DNA from: Macrotis lagotis
Taxonomy: Eukaryota; Chordata; Mammalia; Peramelemorphia; Peramelidae
NCBI RefSeq assembly: GCF_037893015.1
Contig: NC_133666.1
Coordinates: forward strand, 224,951,258-225,015,257
Reading direction: 5' to 3'
DNA: 64,000 nucleotides
In this document: piece after piece, positions 21,840-32,064 of the stretch
How positions within the stretch are numbered: position 1 is the stretch's first letter
How the letters are laid out: each line of letters opens with the position of its first letter
The notes under the pieces: model-generated
Told to the model about the DNA's origin: nothing
Seen by the model: the letters and a program-made list of their open reading frames with translations, nothing else
The model's database searches: none
Translations under genes and position numbers: made by a program

Positions 21840-22597
21840 AAATAGATAAGGGATAAATTGGTCTTAATTTCAGATTCTTAAATAAAAAACCCCCAGTGCC
21901 CTATTTCTACTTTGTATAAATTCCTATTTTAGCTTCAAAACACTAAAAAATTTCCTCCAGGTTCAGAGAAAGAAGTTTCCTCCCCTCGTTCAATCATTAA
22001 GCCTCCCCATATGTGCTACCTCTCCCATACCTTCCAGTAGAGACCCTAATCCTCAATTATTCTCCCCTAGTAAATATTACTCTTTTGTCTACTTCTGGGA
22101 ATTTCTCCTAATCTAGTAGTAAAGCAAACATACAAAAAAAAAAAACAAACCCCAACAACAACTTATGCTTGAATGCCTACCCTAAGAGCTAAAGCCCTTC
22201 CTTTTATTGCCAAATTTCTCAAAGGAGTTATCCCCTCCATTGGAACTAGTCACTGCAATCTGATTTTAATACCAAAACCTTTCAAAAAAAAAAAAACTTG
22301 TTCTTAAAGGTCAGAGATAACCTCTGATGGGCCTAATCCTAGAATCTTAACTCAAATCCTCATTCTTCCTGATCAATCAGAAGCACAACCTTCATAGCCT
22401 TCTGGTTTCAATTCCAACGACCTTTTTTTAAAGAACCCACAGTTCACAAAGCATAAAATTATCACTTTTTCCAAAGAATTTATATTGTCCTGGAGAAATT
22501 GGGGGAGGGGGCAAAGAAGGAGAAATGTGTGCAAAAATAGGGAGTTACTGGGAAGCTAAAAAATGAAGATCAAGTCTATTCCAGGCATGAGGTCCTC
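21840..22597. other. Unclassified, no gene seen
   Basis: Mixed AT-rich sequence with several A-runs. No SINE or LINE recognised. Confidence 0.45.
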
Positions 22598-22800
22598 AGG
22601 GGCAGCTAGATGGCACAGTAGATAGAGCACTGGCCTGGTAGTCAGGAGGACAGAAATTCAAATCCAGCCTCAGATATTTGACTTATACTAGCTATGTGAC
22701 CTTAGGCAAGTCACTTAATCCTGATTGTCTCACATCCAGGGCCATCTCCTGATTCATATCTGGCCACTGGACCCAGATGGCTCCAGAGGAGAAATTGAAT
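22598..22800 (+). mobile_element. Old SINE with long 3' body
   Basis: Head GGGGCAGCTAGATGGCACAG, then CAAGTCACTTAATCCTGATT and a longer body with GGCCACTGGACCCAGATGGC and TCCAGAGGAGAA. This body is absent from the young SINEs, so it marks an older marsupial type. Confidence 0.75.
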
Positions 22801-23269
22801 CCTGCCTTTTACCTATTTTACCTAGAGAAAATAACTTTCTCTCTCCTGGACTCAATTTCTTCATCAGTAAAAGAAGGAAGTTGGAATAGATAACCTCAAG
22901 CTTTAAATAAATGATAGCAAATCCCTATCTCCAGGTCTAAACAATTTTCAGTTGTATACCTTAGCCAATGAAGTTGTGGGTATGTGTGAAGAGGAGTTCA
23001 CATTCTAATGTACTTACAAGTCTAAATACTATATATCTATATCTATATCTATATATATCCCAACTAAAATAATCATCTTTTTTCCAAACAGTTATCCTTG
23101 AATTATCCTCTCTGTCAGAAAACTAAAATTTAAATGACAAGTCATTTCAGTTTTCAGAAGGTCAATTTTCTTTATCAGTAAAATGAAGGGCTTGGATGAG
23201 ATGAGAGGTTCAATCTAAGATTCTGATTTCATTGTGTCTCTAAGGAATAATCCAGATTCAAACTCTCTA

Positions 23270-24270
23270 AATTGTCTCTGACTTTTTTCTTTCATCTCAA
23301 TCTCATTTCTTATTTTCCTCAACCTCTCAATAGTCTTTGACATTATTGATCATTCTCTCCTCCTTGATATTCTCTTCTTTCTAGTTTTTTCAGAACATCA
23401 ATCTCCTGGTTCTCCTCTACCTGACTACTGCTCCTCTATCTCCTTTGCTTGATCCTCTTTGAGATCATGCCCCCTAATTATAGGTATCTCATAAGGTCCT
23501 ATAAGGCTGGACCATCTTCTCTTCTTCCTCCCTACTACTTGTACACATTAGCTCTCACATATATAATTACCATCTCTATGCTGATGACTTTCAAATCCTG
23601 CCCTAATTTCTTTGCTGTCCTCCAATCTCTCATCTCCACTTGCCTTTTAGACATCTTGAACTGGATAGTTATCTATAAACATTTTAAAACTAAACATGTT
23701 CAAAACCCATCAATCAAAATCTTTTCTCCTAACTTTTTCTCCAAACTTTCCTGTTATTGTAGAGGCCAACAACATCATCTCAATACCTCACTCACAACCT
23801 AGGAGTCATCTTGGACTCCTCAGTATTTACCACCCTGACTATTAAATCTGTTGCCAGATACAAAATCCTGTTTGAAGTTCAAAGCTCTTCCTAACCTCGA
23901 CCTTTCCTACCCTTCCAGTGTTCTCATACCACACACTTCACCATATACTTACTCTTGGATCCAGTGACACTGACCTCCACCCTATTCCACAAACAAGATA
24001 CTGCATCACTTGACTGGGGGCGTTTTCTCCAGCTGTCCCCCATATCTGGAATGCTGTCCCTCCTTATCTCCACCTACATACTGGCTGGTTTTATGTCCCA
24101 GATAAAATTCCAAATTCTACGGGATGTCTTTCCCAACCCTCTTAATTCTAACATCCTCCCACTTTTAATTAATTCCTATTTATCCTGTATATAACTAGTT
24201 TGTACACATTTATTTGCATCACCTCATTTAGATTGAGAGCGAGTACTTAATAAATGTTCACTGACTAAAC
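23270..24270 (+). mobile_element. L2 LINE fragment
   Basis: Decayed L2 RT and 3' UTR. Scraps of the RT reading (phase breaks throughout) are followed by GATCCAGTGACACTGACCTC, CCCATATCTGGAATGCTGTC and the end text TAATAAATGTTCACTGACT. Confidence 0.8.
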
Positions 24271-24289
24271 ACTACACTTACTGAATTCT

Positions 24290-24540
24290 TCTTTTAAAAT
24301 CTTTCTCTTATTTTCTCCTTTTTGTTCTAACTCAGGGCCTCATTACTTCAAAGCTAGGACTGTTTCAGGTTCATAACTAGTCCCCCAGGTCACCTACAAA
24401 CCACTCTGTAAATTGTTGCCAGATTAATCTTCCTAAAATAGTTGCATCTTCAATAATATTCAATGATTTCCCACTTTCCAAAGTCTACATTTTCAGACTC
24501 AGAAAAAGGTTATAACTAGCTTTAAGTGGCAGGAAAAGAA
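24290..24540 (+). mobile_element. Second L2 fragment
   Basis: Begins in AGGGCCTCATTACTTCAAAG, with GTTGCCAGATTAATCTTCCT and CAATGATTTCCCACTTTCCA, an L2 body segment; it breaks off before the 3' end. Confidence 0.55.
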
Positions 24541-25237
24541 ACTAGAAAACTTCCTATTTAGGTGTGAAAAAAGGAATAGTCTACTCATAGTTGCTGCCTT
24601 CCTTCTTTTATCAGTTTTTCTTATTCTTCTCCTTTGTCTTTCCTATAAAATCCAGGTCCATCACTGCCTCTCAATCACCTAGAACCAAAACCTTAAACTT
24701 TTTGTCCTCCACATCCAATATGTTGACATCCTAAAGATTCTTCCAACTGTACTTTTAATCTCTTTTCCATTTCTTCAAACTATCTAATTCCTCCAATTAT
24801 CAGATGACAACATTTGGATAATAGTAGCCCTTAATATACTAAGCCATCCTTTCAGTCTTGAGATCACTGATTTATCTCTTGCATTCTGAACCCCTCCTTT
24901 TCAACCTGTTAATTCTCCAACTTCCCAGTATTTCAGCCTACTCACTATTTCTTGAATAAGAGGTGTACTCTCTAGTTCAAACTTTCTCTTAGGTGGATCC
25001 CTTTTCCTCTACCCCACTCCCCTCTAGCCCCTCTTAAACCAAAGGGAATGCCAAGAAATTCCCTTCACTAATGCTAGTTGGCACTTTCTCTGCAAGTTAC
25101 TGCTTGAGACTTGTCAAACGCACTTGAGATGACTTGTCTGTACTTGTTTGTACATCAGAGTCAGTATGTATCAAAACTTGAACTTAAATCTGCCTGATTT
25201 TGATCAGGTTTCCACTATTACTCATTGCTTCTTAAAA
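24541..25237. other. Unclassified, no gene seen
   Basis: Pyrimidine-rich plus strand with no feature that I can support. Confidence 0.45.
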
Positions 25238-25790
25238 GCAATGGAATTCAATGTCCATCAGTTGGAGAATGGCTTAATAAACTGTGGTATATGTATGTGC
25301 TGGAGCACTATTGTTCAATTAGAAACGAAGAGGGATGGGAATTCAGGGAAGCCTGAAAGGATTTGCATGAACTGATGCTGAGGGAGATGAGCAGAACCAG
25401 AAGAACACTGTACACCCTAACAGCAACATAGGAGTGATGATCAAACTTGATGGACTTGCTCATACCAACAGGACAACAATGAGGTACAATTTTGGGGTAT
25501 CTGCAATGGAGAATGTCATCTGTATCCTGAGAAAGAATTGTGGAGTTTGAAGACTAAAGACTATTACCTTTAATTTTAAAAAAAGTTAGCTTATTATGTA
25601 ATTCTGCTATATTATATCTCATACTTTATGTTTCTTCCTTAAGGATATGATTTCTCTCTCATCACATTCAACTTAGATCAATGCATACCATGGAAACAAT
25701 GTAAAGACTAACAGACTGCCTTGGTGGGGGGGGGAGCAAGATTGGGGGAAAAATTGTAAAATTCAAAATAAAGAAAATCTGGCTTTAAAA
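25238..25790 (+). mobile_element. 5'-truncated L1, 3' end
   Basis: From TCAATGTCCATCAGTTGGAG to GGGGGAAAAATTGTAAAATT and a short tail; same 3' end as the other L1 copies but more diverged. Confidence 0.88.
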
Positions 25791-25799
25791 CTTATCCGA

Positions 25800-27090
25800 C
25801 TAAAACTGTTCTCTCCAAAGTTATTAGTGATTTCTTAGTTGCCAAATCCAGTGACCTTTACTCAATCTTTGTTCTCCTTGACTTTTCTTCAGTTTGACAC
25901 TTTTGATCACTCTTTCCTCTTTACTATTTCTTCTACCTGAGTTTTTGGGATACCATTCCCTGAGTTCTCCTCTACCCATCCTGACCCAAGTTCTTGGTTG
26001 ACCTCTCCTCTAATCTCCTACAGCCTTTCAGACATCTAGAACTGGATGTCCAATTTAAATTAAATATGTCCAAAACTGAATTCATTACCTTTCTCCCTAA
26101 ACCCTTTCCCACCCACCCCCCCCTCATCTTTCCTCTAACTGTTGACATCATCTTTTCAATGCCTCAATCTCAGGATGAAGATGTTGCCTTCACTCATATA
26201 TATCCAAGGCCTGTCAATTTTACCTTTGCAATATCTCTTGAATGCATCCTTTTCTCAAAAATGACATTGCTAGGGGGGGCTAGGTGGCATAGTGGATAAA
26301 GCACTGGCCTTGGAGTCAGGAATACCTGGGTTCAAATCCGGTCTCAGACACTTAATAATGACCCAGCTGTGTGGCCTTGGGGTAAGCCACTTAACCTCAT
26401 TTGCCTTGCAAAAACCTAAAAAAAAAAAAATGACATTGCTACCACTCTAGCACAGGCTCTCATCACCTCAGGTCTGGACCATTTTAATAGTAAGCTGTTG
26501 AGTCTGCCTGTCTTCCTGCCTGATGTTTCTTCTACTACAATCCATTCAGACACTAAAGTGATTTTCCTAAAGTTTCCTGAAGTCCCTACCTTGCCTCTGG
26601 GAATCAAATACAACATACTGTTTGGTACTCAAAGCCTTCATAAACTAATCAATCCCTCCTACATTTCTAATCTTCTTATAAACTTACTCCCTAATACATA
26701 TTTTTGATCCAGTAACACTGACCTACTGGCTGTTCCATGAACAAAATAGTCTATTTCTTGGCTTTGGGCACTTTTTCTCACCATCCCTAATATCTCTATC
26801 CCTCTAGCTCCCACTACTAACCTTGCTAACTTATTTTAAGTTCCAACTAGAATCAACTTTTACTAGAAGTCTTCATGATCTTTCTTAATTCTACAGCCTT
26901 TCTCCTTAACGACCTCTTACTGTACTATATGCTTACTTTATTTATCTTTGCATCTCTCCTCCATTAGATTATAAGCTTCTAGAGGGCAAGGATTCTCAGC
27001 TTCAGTTTGTTTCTCCAGTACTTAGCATTTCTAGTACTTAGCACAGTGTCTGGCTCCTTACTGGGGCTTAATAAAGACTTATTGGTTGCC
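25800..27090 (+). mobile_element. L2 LINE fragment with SINE inside
   Basis: RT scraps (TGACACTTTTGATCACTC) lead into AGGCTCTCATCACCTCAGGT and the 3' UTR (AGATTATAAGCTTCTAGAGG, GCACAGTGTCTGGCTCCTTA) and end at TAATAAAGACTTATTGG. The SINE at 26272 splits it. Confidence 0.8.
26272..26431 (+). mobile_element. WSINE1-like SINE
   Basis: Complete SINE within L2; target duplication atgacattgcta on both sides. Confidence 0.93.
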
Positions 27091-27194
27091 TGATATTAGT
27101 AACCTATTATATATCAAGCAGATCAAAAAAGAAGGCCCAGTTCCTTAACCCATTCAGTATTCCACTAACTACAGTGACTTTTTCTAAATTTTTT

Positions 27195-27353
27195 CAGCCT
27201 TTTTTTTTTAAGTTTTCCCAAGGCAAATGGGGTTAAGTGGCTTGCCCAAGGTCACACAGCTGGGTCATTATTAAGTGTCTGAGTCCGGATTTGAACTCAG
27301 GTCCTCTTGACTCCAGGGACCATGCTCTATCCACTATGCCACTGAACTGCCCC
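27195..27353 (-). mobile_element. WSINE1-like SINE, antisense
   Basis: T-tract, AAGGCAAATGGGGTTAAGTG, ending TATGCCACTGAACTGCCCCC. Confidence 0.9.
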
Positions 27354-27399
27354 CTTCATCCTTCTTTAAGCCTGTAAGTCTCCTATCCCCTGAGAACCT

Positions 27400-27592
27400 A
27401 GCCTCATATTCACTGAAAAAAAATCAAGACCATCATCTCACAACATTCGAATGCCCTATTACATTCTCCATCAGAGTGTGAAATTTGAAGAGCAGGACCT
27501 GGATTTTTTACTTCCTTTGTATTCATTTGGCACAGAGCAAGCATACAGTAGGGTGCTTAATAAATGCATGCTGATTTGATCTGTCATTTTAA
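27400..27592 (+). mobile_element. L2 3' end fragment
   Basis: TTGGCACAGAGCAAGCATAC, AGTAGGGTGCTTAATAAATG are the end of an L2. Confidence 0.6.
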
Positions 27593-27634
27593 TGATCAAA
27601 GTGAATACAAAATCTCCTGTTAAAAACTAAATCA

Positions 27635-27800
27635 TGGGGCAGCTGGGTGGTGCAGTGGATAGAGCACTGGCCCTGGAGTCAAGAGGACCTGAGTTCAAAT
27701 CCGGACTCAGACACTTAATAATGACCCAGCTGTGTGGCCTTGGGCAAGCTACTTAACCCCATTTGCCTTGCAAAAACCTAAAAAATAAAAAAAAAAACCA
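27635..27800 (+). mobile_element. SINE 1 of the duplicated block
   Basis: WSINE1-like, with taaatcatg duplicated before and after it. It carries the variant texts GGACCTGAG and ATGACCCAGC, which are shared with the middle SINE. Confidence 0.92.
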
Positions 27801-27951
27801 TAAATCATGACCAAAGTCATCCTAAGCAGTTTATGGCCTAATAACTTCTTCCTCAAAGACAGGCATGTTAGTATTTGCCTCCATAAAATACAGCTTGTCC
27901 AATTTTCTCTTAGGACTTCACATTGCAGACTTCAAGAAACTCAATCTTATG

Positions 27952-28108
27952 GGGTGGCTAGGTGGCCCAGTGGATAGAGCACCGGCTCTGGAGTCAGGAG
28001 GACCTGAGTTAAAACACGGCTTCAAGACAGTTAATAATGACCCAGCTGTGCGGCCTTGGGCAAGCCACTTAACCCTATTTGCCTTGCAAAAACCTTAAAA
28101 AAAAAACA
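27952..28108 (+). mobile_element. Hybrid SINE at the crossover
   Basis: The middle SINE of three. Its left half matches the SINE at 28263 and its right half matches the SINE at 27635, as expected of the crossover product. Confidence 0.88.
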
Positions 28109-28262
28109 ACCTAAATCATGACCAAAGTCATCCTAGGCAGTTTATGGCCTAATAACTTCTTCCTCAAAGACAGGCATGTTAGTATTTGCCTCCATAAAAT
28201 ACAGCTTGTCCAATTTTCTCTTAGGACTTCACATTGCAGACTTCAAGAAACTCAATTTTATG

Positions 28263-28430
28263 GGGTGGCTAGGTGGCCCAGTGGATAGAGCACCGGCTCT
28301 GGAGTCAGGAGTACCTGGGTTCAAATCCGGTCTCAGACACTTAATAATGACCTAGCTGTGTGACCTTGGGCAAGCCACTTAACTCCATTTGCCTTGCAAA
28401 AAACAAAAGAAAAGAAAAAAGAAAAAAAAA
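28263..28430 (+). mobile_element. SINE 3 of the duplicated block
   Basis: WSINE1-like with GTACCTGGGTTCAAATCCGG and an interrupted A-rich tail; a similar aactcaat/aagtcaat pair flanks it. Confidence 0.9.
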
Positions 28431-28480
28431 GAAAGTCAATCTGGGAAGGGCCTAAAGAGCGCTGAGGCAGGGGGAGAAGG

Positions 28481-28575
28481 GGTATTTTGTTTACTTGTAA
28501 ACAGGAATATTTTATTAATGTAAAAAAAAACATTTGTACAAAATGAGAATAAAAAGTAAATTAAAAAAAAAAAAG
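28481..28575 (+). repeat. A-tailed repeat end next to the CpG island
   Basis: Second copy of the segment at 3625-3716, about 90% identical by eye, with an A-tail ending where the CpG island begins. Confidence 0.6.
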
Positions 28576-28756
28576 AGTGGTGAGGCGCAATCCGGGGAAG
28601 CTTCGGGATGCGGCGTGTGGTCGGCACGTGGGTGGGGGAAGGTAAGCCTGGGCAGGGAAGTCCTGCAGGGGGCCGATGGGCACGCCCACCCTGCCAGGCT
28701 GCCCAGGGCATCCCCCTCGGACCCGCTCGGCCTCCTCCAGCCCCCAGCCCCCTTAC

Positions 28757-28990
28757 CTGCCTCGCCTTCCTTTCAAGCGTGCGAAAAGGTGCAGAAAGCG
28801 GCTGTCGCCTGGTTCGGGAGTGCGGCGGCAGGTAAGGGGCGCGGCCGCGAGCCTGCCGCAATGGCCGGGAGCCGTCAGGGCGGGCGGCGGTGCCCGCGGT
28901 GCCCGCGGGGCAGCGCCCTCGCAGCTCCCGGGCCGCGGCCGGAGGGGCCCTCCGCGCGCGGTCGCCGTCGCCTACCTGTCCTGCGGGTGC
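28757..28990 (-). other. POLR3G: Candidate non-coding first exon of POLR3G
   Basis: POLR3G needs a 5' exon to join the acceptor at 6690. The best minus-strand donors are cag/gtaagg (last exon base 28757) and cag/gtaggc (last exon base 28976), both in the CpG island. Either would make an intron of about 22 kb. The 5' end is unknown and only the donors are seen. Confidence 0.45.
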
Positions 28991-29170
28991 CCTCACTCAC
29001 GCGGAGCCGCGGGAGGCCGGCGGGGTGCCCGGGGCCGCCTCCGCTCCGCGCCCGTCCGGAACGGCATTCCGCCGGCGGCCGGCCGAGGCCCCGCCCCGCC
29101 CTTTCCGGGCCGGGCCTCGGGCACGCGCGGCTCTGCGGCCCGCGCGCTCCCGGCGTCGCGGCGGCCCGGG

Positions 29171-29197
29171 GGGCGGGGCGGGGCGGGGCGGGGCGGA
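29171..29197 (+). promoter_or_regulatory. Five GGGGC repeats, Sp1/G-quadruplex-type
   Basis: Tandem GGGGC units about 175 bases before the MBLAC2 start codon. Sp1/KLF proteins bind such GC boxes in general; binding here is inferred. Confidence 0.6.
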
Positions 29198-29370
29198 GGA
29201 CGCGGCGCCTTCCGCCGGCAGCGCCGAGCCCACTGCGGCGGCGCCGAGCCCCGCCCCCGCCCCGCCCCCCGGAGCGAGCCCCCGGCCGAGCCGCCGTCCT
29301 CGGGCCGCGGGAGCCGCAGCTGTCTGCGTGGAGCGTGTCCGCAGCCGCCTCGCGCCCGCCCGGCCCCGCC

Positions 29371-29824
29371 ATGTCGGCCCTGGAGTGGTACGCGCACAAG
29401 TCCCTGGGCGACGGCGTCTTCTGGATCCAGGAGCGCTTTTTCGAGTCCGGCAACCGCGCCAACATCTGGCTGGTGCGCGGCACGGAGCAGGACGTGGTGA
29501 TCGACACCGGCCTGGGGCTGCGCAGCCTGCCCGAGTACCTGTACTCGGCCGGCCTGCTGCAGGACCCGGACCGGGCGGAGGAGCCGGCGCGCCGGCCGCT
29601 GCTGGCCGTGGCCACCCACGTCCACTTCGACCACGCCGGCGGCCTCTACCAGTTCGACCGGGTGGCGGTGCACCGCGCCGAGGCGGACGCGCTGGCCCGC
29701 GGGGACAACTTCGAGACGGCCACCTGGCTGTCGGAGAGCGAGGTGGTGCGGGCCCCCAGCCCCGGCTGGAACGCGCGCCAGTTCCGCGTGCAGGCGGTGC
29801 AGCCCACCCACATCCTGCAGGAGG
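29371..29824 (+). CDS. MBLAC2: MBLAC2 exon 1, acyl-CoA thioesterase
   Basis: First coding exon of metallo-beta-lactamase domain-containing protein 2, which hydrolyses long-chain acyl-CoA (palmitoyl-CoA preferred) at ER and plasma membranes. It reads [20 protein letters not shown] onward to codon 151 plus one base. The zinc motif THVHFDH gives ligands His83, His85, Asp87 and His88. The start has G at -3 and matches the family N-terminus. The donor is GAGG/gtaagc, phase 1. Joined to 40949-41334 it gives 840 bases, or 279 codons plus stop, the length I recall for the human protein. An in-frame ATG lies 510 bases upstream (28861), but the sequence between is low-complexity Arg/Pro/Ala, so I chose the family start. 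Confidence 0.97.
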
Positions 29825-30079
29825 GTAAGCGGCGGGGCGCGGCGCGGCGGGCGGGGGCCTGCAGACCCGCCCGCGGGTGCCCGGCGGGGCCTCGGGCCCA
29901 CCCGCGCGCTCCCGCTCCCAATGCGTCGGAAAGCCACGAATTCGTATTTTTGTCCCGGGGGCCGGCCGAGCCGGAAGGCGCGCGCCTTTTCCCTCCCCGG
30001 TAGCCGGCGGCCGCGCCTCCCCGCGCCTCCTCTGCCCCGGCGAAGCCGGACCCGCCGACCCGAGGCCCGCGGGAAGGCG

Positions 30080-30142
30080 CCGGGAAGGCACCGGCCCCGA
30101 GGGGGAAGGCGCCGGCCCCGAGGGGGAAGGCGCCGGCCCCGA
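30080..30142 (+). repeat. 21-bp GC minisatellite, three units
   Basis: The unit GGGGGAAGGCGCCGGCCCCG plus A is exact at 30101-30121 and 30122-30142; a diverged unit stands before them. It lies in the CpG island part of the intron. Confidence 0.9.
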
Positions 30143-30179
30143 CTCCCCGGCTGCCAGGTTTTTACATTCCAGCTGCCGT

Positions 30180-30720
30180 CTAAGGCGACTTCCATTCGGA
30201 GATTCTTAAGATGGGAGAAAACCATATTTTTATGTCAATGTCATGGATTTGTTCTGTAATCTTACACATTTTACGCCTTTCCAGAAAGGGTCATTTGACT
30301 GTCAAGGGGGATCCAGCCGCAAAAACCTTGTTTGTGCATCTAGACGAGTAAGAATCTCATGATGAGGGGACTGTGATTTCATTTGGGTAAAATTCACTCT
30401 ACCTCATCTGAGGCTCTGCTTCTTTTTTTTTTTTTGTAAAACTTAGGTGTTTTTTTTTTTCCAGTTTATCCAGAACTTTGAAAGATTGAGTGACTTCCTT
30501 ACAGGTGCAGCTTCACATTTGTCCGAGGAATGCTTTGACGTTTCTCCCTTTAACAGCTCTACCAAAGCAATATTGCATTACATTCATTATGCCACAATTT
30601 CACAATTTCTCCAGCCATTTTCCGATCCTTGGTCAGACACTTGTTATTTTAAGGCAGTCTGAATGACTTGTCCAGAGTCTGTCTAAAGGCACATTTGAAC
30701 CCAGATCCTCCAGACTTGCA
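30180..30720. other. Intron, MIR-like end
   Basis: Two long T-runs at 30421-30462, the second running into ttccag. 30600-30715 has antisense MIR-like text (GACTTGTCCAGAGTCTGTCT, TTTGAACCCAGATCCTC). Confidence 0.5.
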
Positions 30721-30726
30721 CTATTT

Positions 30727-30857
30727 TTTTCTTTTGCGAGGCAATGAGGTTAAGTGGCTTGCCCAAGGCCACACAGCTACGTAATTATTAAGTGTCTGAT
30801 GTCAAATTTGAACTCTGGTTCTCCCTTCTCTGGGGCTAGTACACTAGTCACTCCCTC
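30727..30857 (-). mobile_element. WSINE1-like SINE, antisense
   Basis: TGCGAGGCAATGAGGTTAAG to a diverged head. cttgcactattttt is duplicated on both sides, so the insertion edges are certain although the body is old. Confidence 0.9.
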
Positions 30858-30874
30858 TTGCACTATTTTTGAAT

Positions 30875-32050
30875 GAAATTTTATTTTGTTTTTAGATACA
30901 CATTTCCTCCCTGCCAGCTTCCCTCCCCCTAAAATTTAGGAGGGGAAAAATAATCCTGTTACTGATATGTAAGTCAAGTAAAACAAATTCCCAAATTGAC
31001 TGTCCTCAAAAAAGGTCTCAAAAATATGTCTATCACACGTTTCATCTTGAGTTCCCTTAAATTGTAGTGGTCATTTTTGTTAATAAGAATTCCTAAGTCT
31101 TTGTCATGATTTTGCTGTTTTTGTATAAATTGTTCCGGTTCTGGTTAGTTTCCTCAAAATCAATTCATACAAGTCTTCATGTTTCTCTGAAACCTTCCTT
31201 CCATCTTTATTTATAGCATAATAGTATACATTTACAATAACTTTGTTAACCATTCCCCAATTAATGAGTATTCCCTCACTTTCCAATCTCTTGCTACCAA
31301 AAAAAGAGTTGATGACATACTTTTGTTCATATTTTTTTCCTTCCTCTAATCTCTTTGGGGATATAGAATCTAGTGGTTTTGATGGACTAAAATACATACA
31401 CAGGTTAAGGATTTAGGGCTCATAAACTCTAGTTTCTGTCATTTAACTTTTTGTCAACTTTGTCAATAGTATGGGAATGAGATGAAATCTCAAACTTTAA
31501 ATTGAATTTTTCTAATTATTTTAATGTAGAGGGGGTTTTTATTGATATTGATAACTTGGATGTCTTCCTTCCCCCATTTATGAATTGGGGAATAGCTCTT
31601 ATAAATTTAAGCCAATTTTCTGTATATATCTTAGAAGCAAAGTCTTTATCAGAGAAACTTACTGCGATTATCTTTTGTCAGGGCAGCTAAAGTGGCACAG
31701 TGGATAAAGCACCTGCCCTGGAGGAGTCAAATCGGGTCTCAGACACTTAATAATTACCTAGCTGTATGGCCTTGGGCAAGCCACTTAACCCCAACTGCCT
31801 TGCAAAAACCTAAAAAAAAAAAACTTGTCCATTTATCAGTTTCTCTTATAAATTTGACTGCATTGGTTTTGTTTGTGCAAAATCTTTATAATTTCAAATA
31901 ATTTTAATTACTTGAAATTTTATCTTGTCTCTTTATCTCTAATTTGATCATGAATTTTTCCCTATTCATAGAGCTAAATTATTTCTTACAGCTCAAACAG
32001 ATAATCTCCTCTTTTCACCCCTAGTTTAGTTATAAGAAAAACTCTTTGTC
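30875..32050 (-). mobile_element. Old antisense L1
   Basis: Antisense 3' UTR and ORF2 end of an older L1 family: ATTCCCCAATTAATGAGTAT, TTGCTACCAAAAAAAGAGTT, then AAATTTAAGCCAATTTTCTG and GACTGCATTGGTTTTGTTTG. A SINE (31680) and the young L1 at 32065 interrupt it. A related copy is at 63240. Confidence 0.8.
31680..31825 (+). mobile_element. WSINE1-like SINE
   Basis: GGGCAGCTAAAGTGGCACAG to the A-tail. A deletion in the body removes the ACCTGAGTTC block. The flanks (cttttgtca / cttgtcca) suggest a short duplication. Confidence 0.88.
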
Positions 32051-32064
32051 CCAAAAGCACTTTT

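Larger units (their letters stand above)
27801..28430 (+). repeat. 311-bp tandem duplication of unique sequence plus SINE
   Basis: Unit 1 is 27801-28111 and unit 2 starts at 28112. About 150 bases of unique DNA (taaatcatgaccaaagtcat to aagaaactcaat) occur twice with only a few changes, each copy followed by a SINE (27952-28108 and 28263-28430). The middle SINE has the 5' text of the third one (GGCCCAGTGGATAGAGCACC) and the 3' text of the first (ATGACCCAGC, then a join to ctaaatcatgacc). It is therefore a recombinant made by unequal crossing-over between two same-orientation SINEs. Confidence 0.93.
28580..30180. promoter_or_regulatory. CpG island, probable bidirectional promoter MBLAC2/POLR3G
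   Basis: The only strongly GC- and CpG-rich stretch in the window. It covers MBLAC2 exon 1 and lies upstream of POLR3G on the other strand. It contains a run of five GGGGC units (29171-29195), the form of clustered Sp1 boxes and a potential G-quadruplex. Plus-strand donors occur at 28655 (gaag/gtaagc) and 28831 (gcag/gtaagg). Minus-strand donors occur at 28756 (cag/gtaagg) and 28975 (cag/gtaggc). No TATA box is apparent, as is usual for CpG promoters. Transcription start sites cannot be placed from sequence. Confidence 0.85.

Noticed and set aside
27635-28430. Regularly spaced similar repeats, resembling an array
   Set aside because: They are three SINEs and a tandem duplication; the repeat length, spacing and host exclude CRISPR.
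28534-30003. A 489-codon open frame on the plus strand
   Set aside because: It contains the MBLAC2 exon 1 reading, but the rest is low-complexity and runs through the splice donor at 29825; GC-rich sequence lacks stops by chance.
28875-30225. Long minus-strand open frames (246-410 codons) in the CpG island
   Set aside because: They are complements of MBLAC2 exon 1 and of GC-rich flanks, Arg/Pro/Gly-rich, with no family resemblance.
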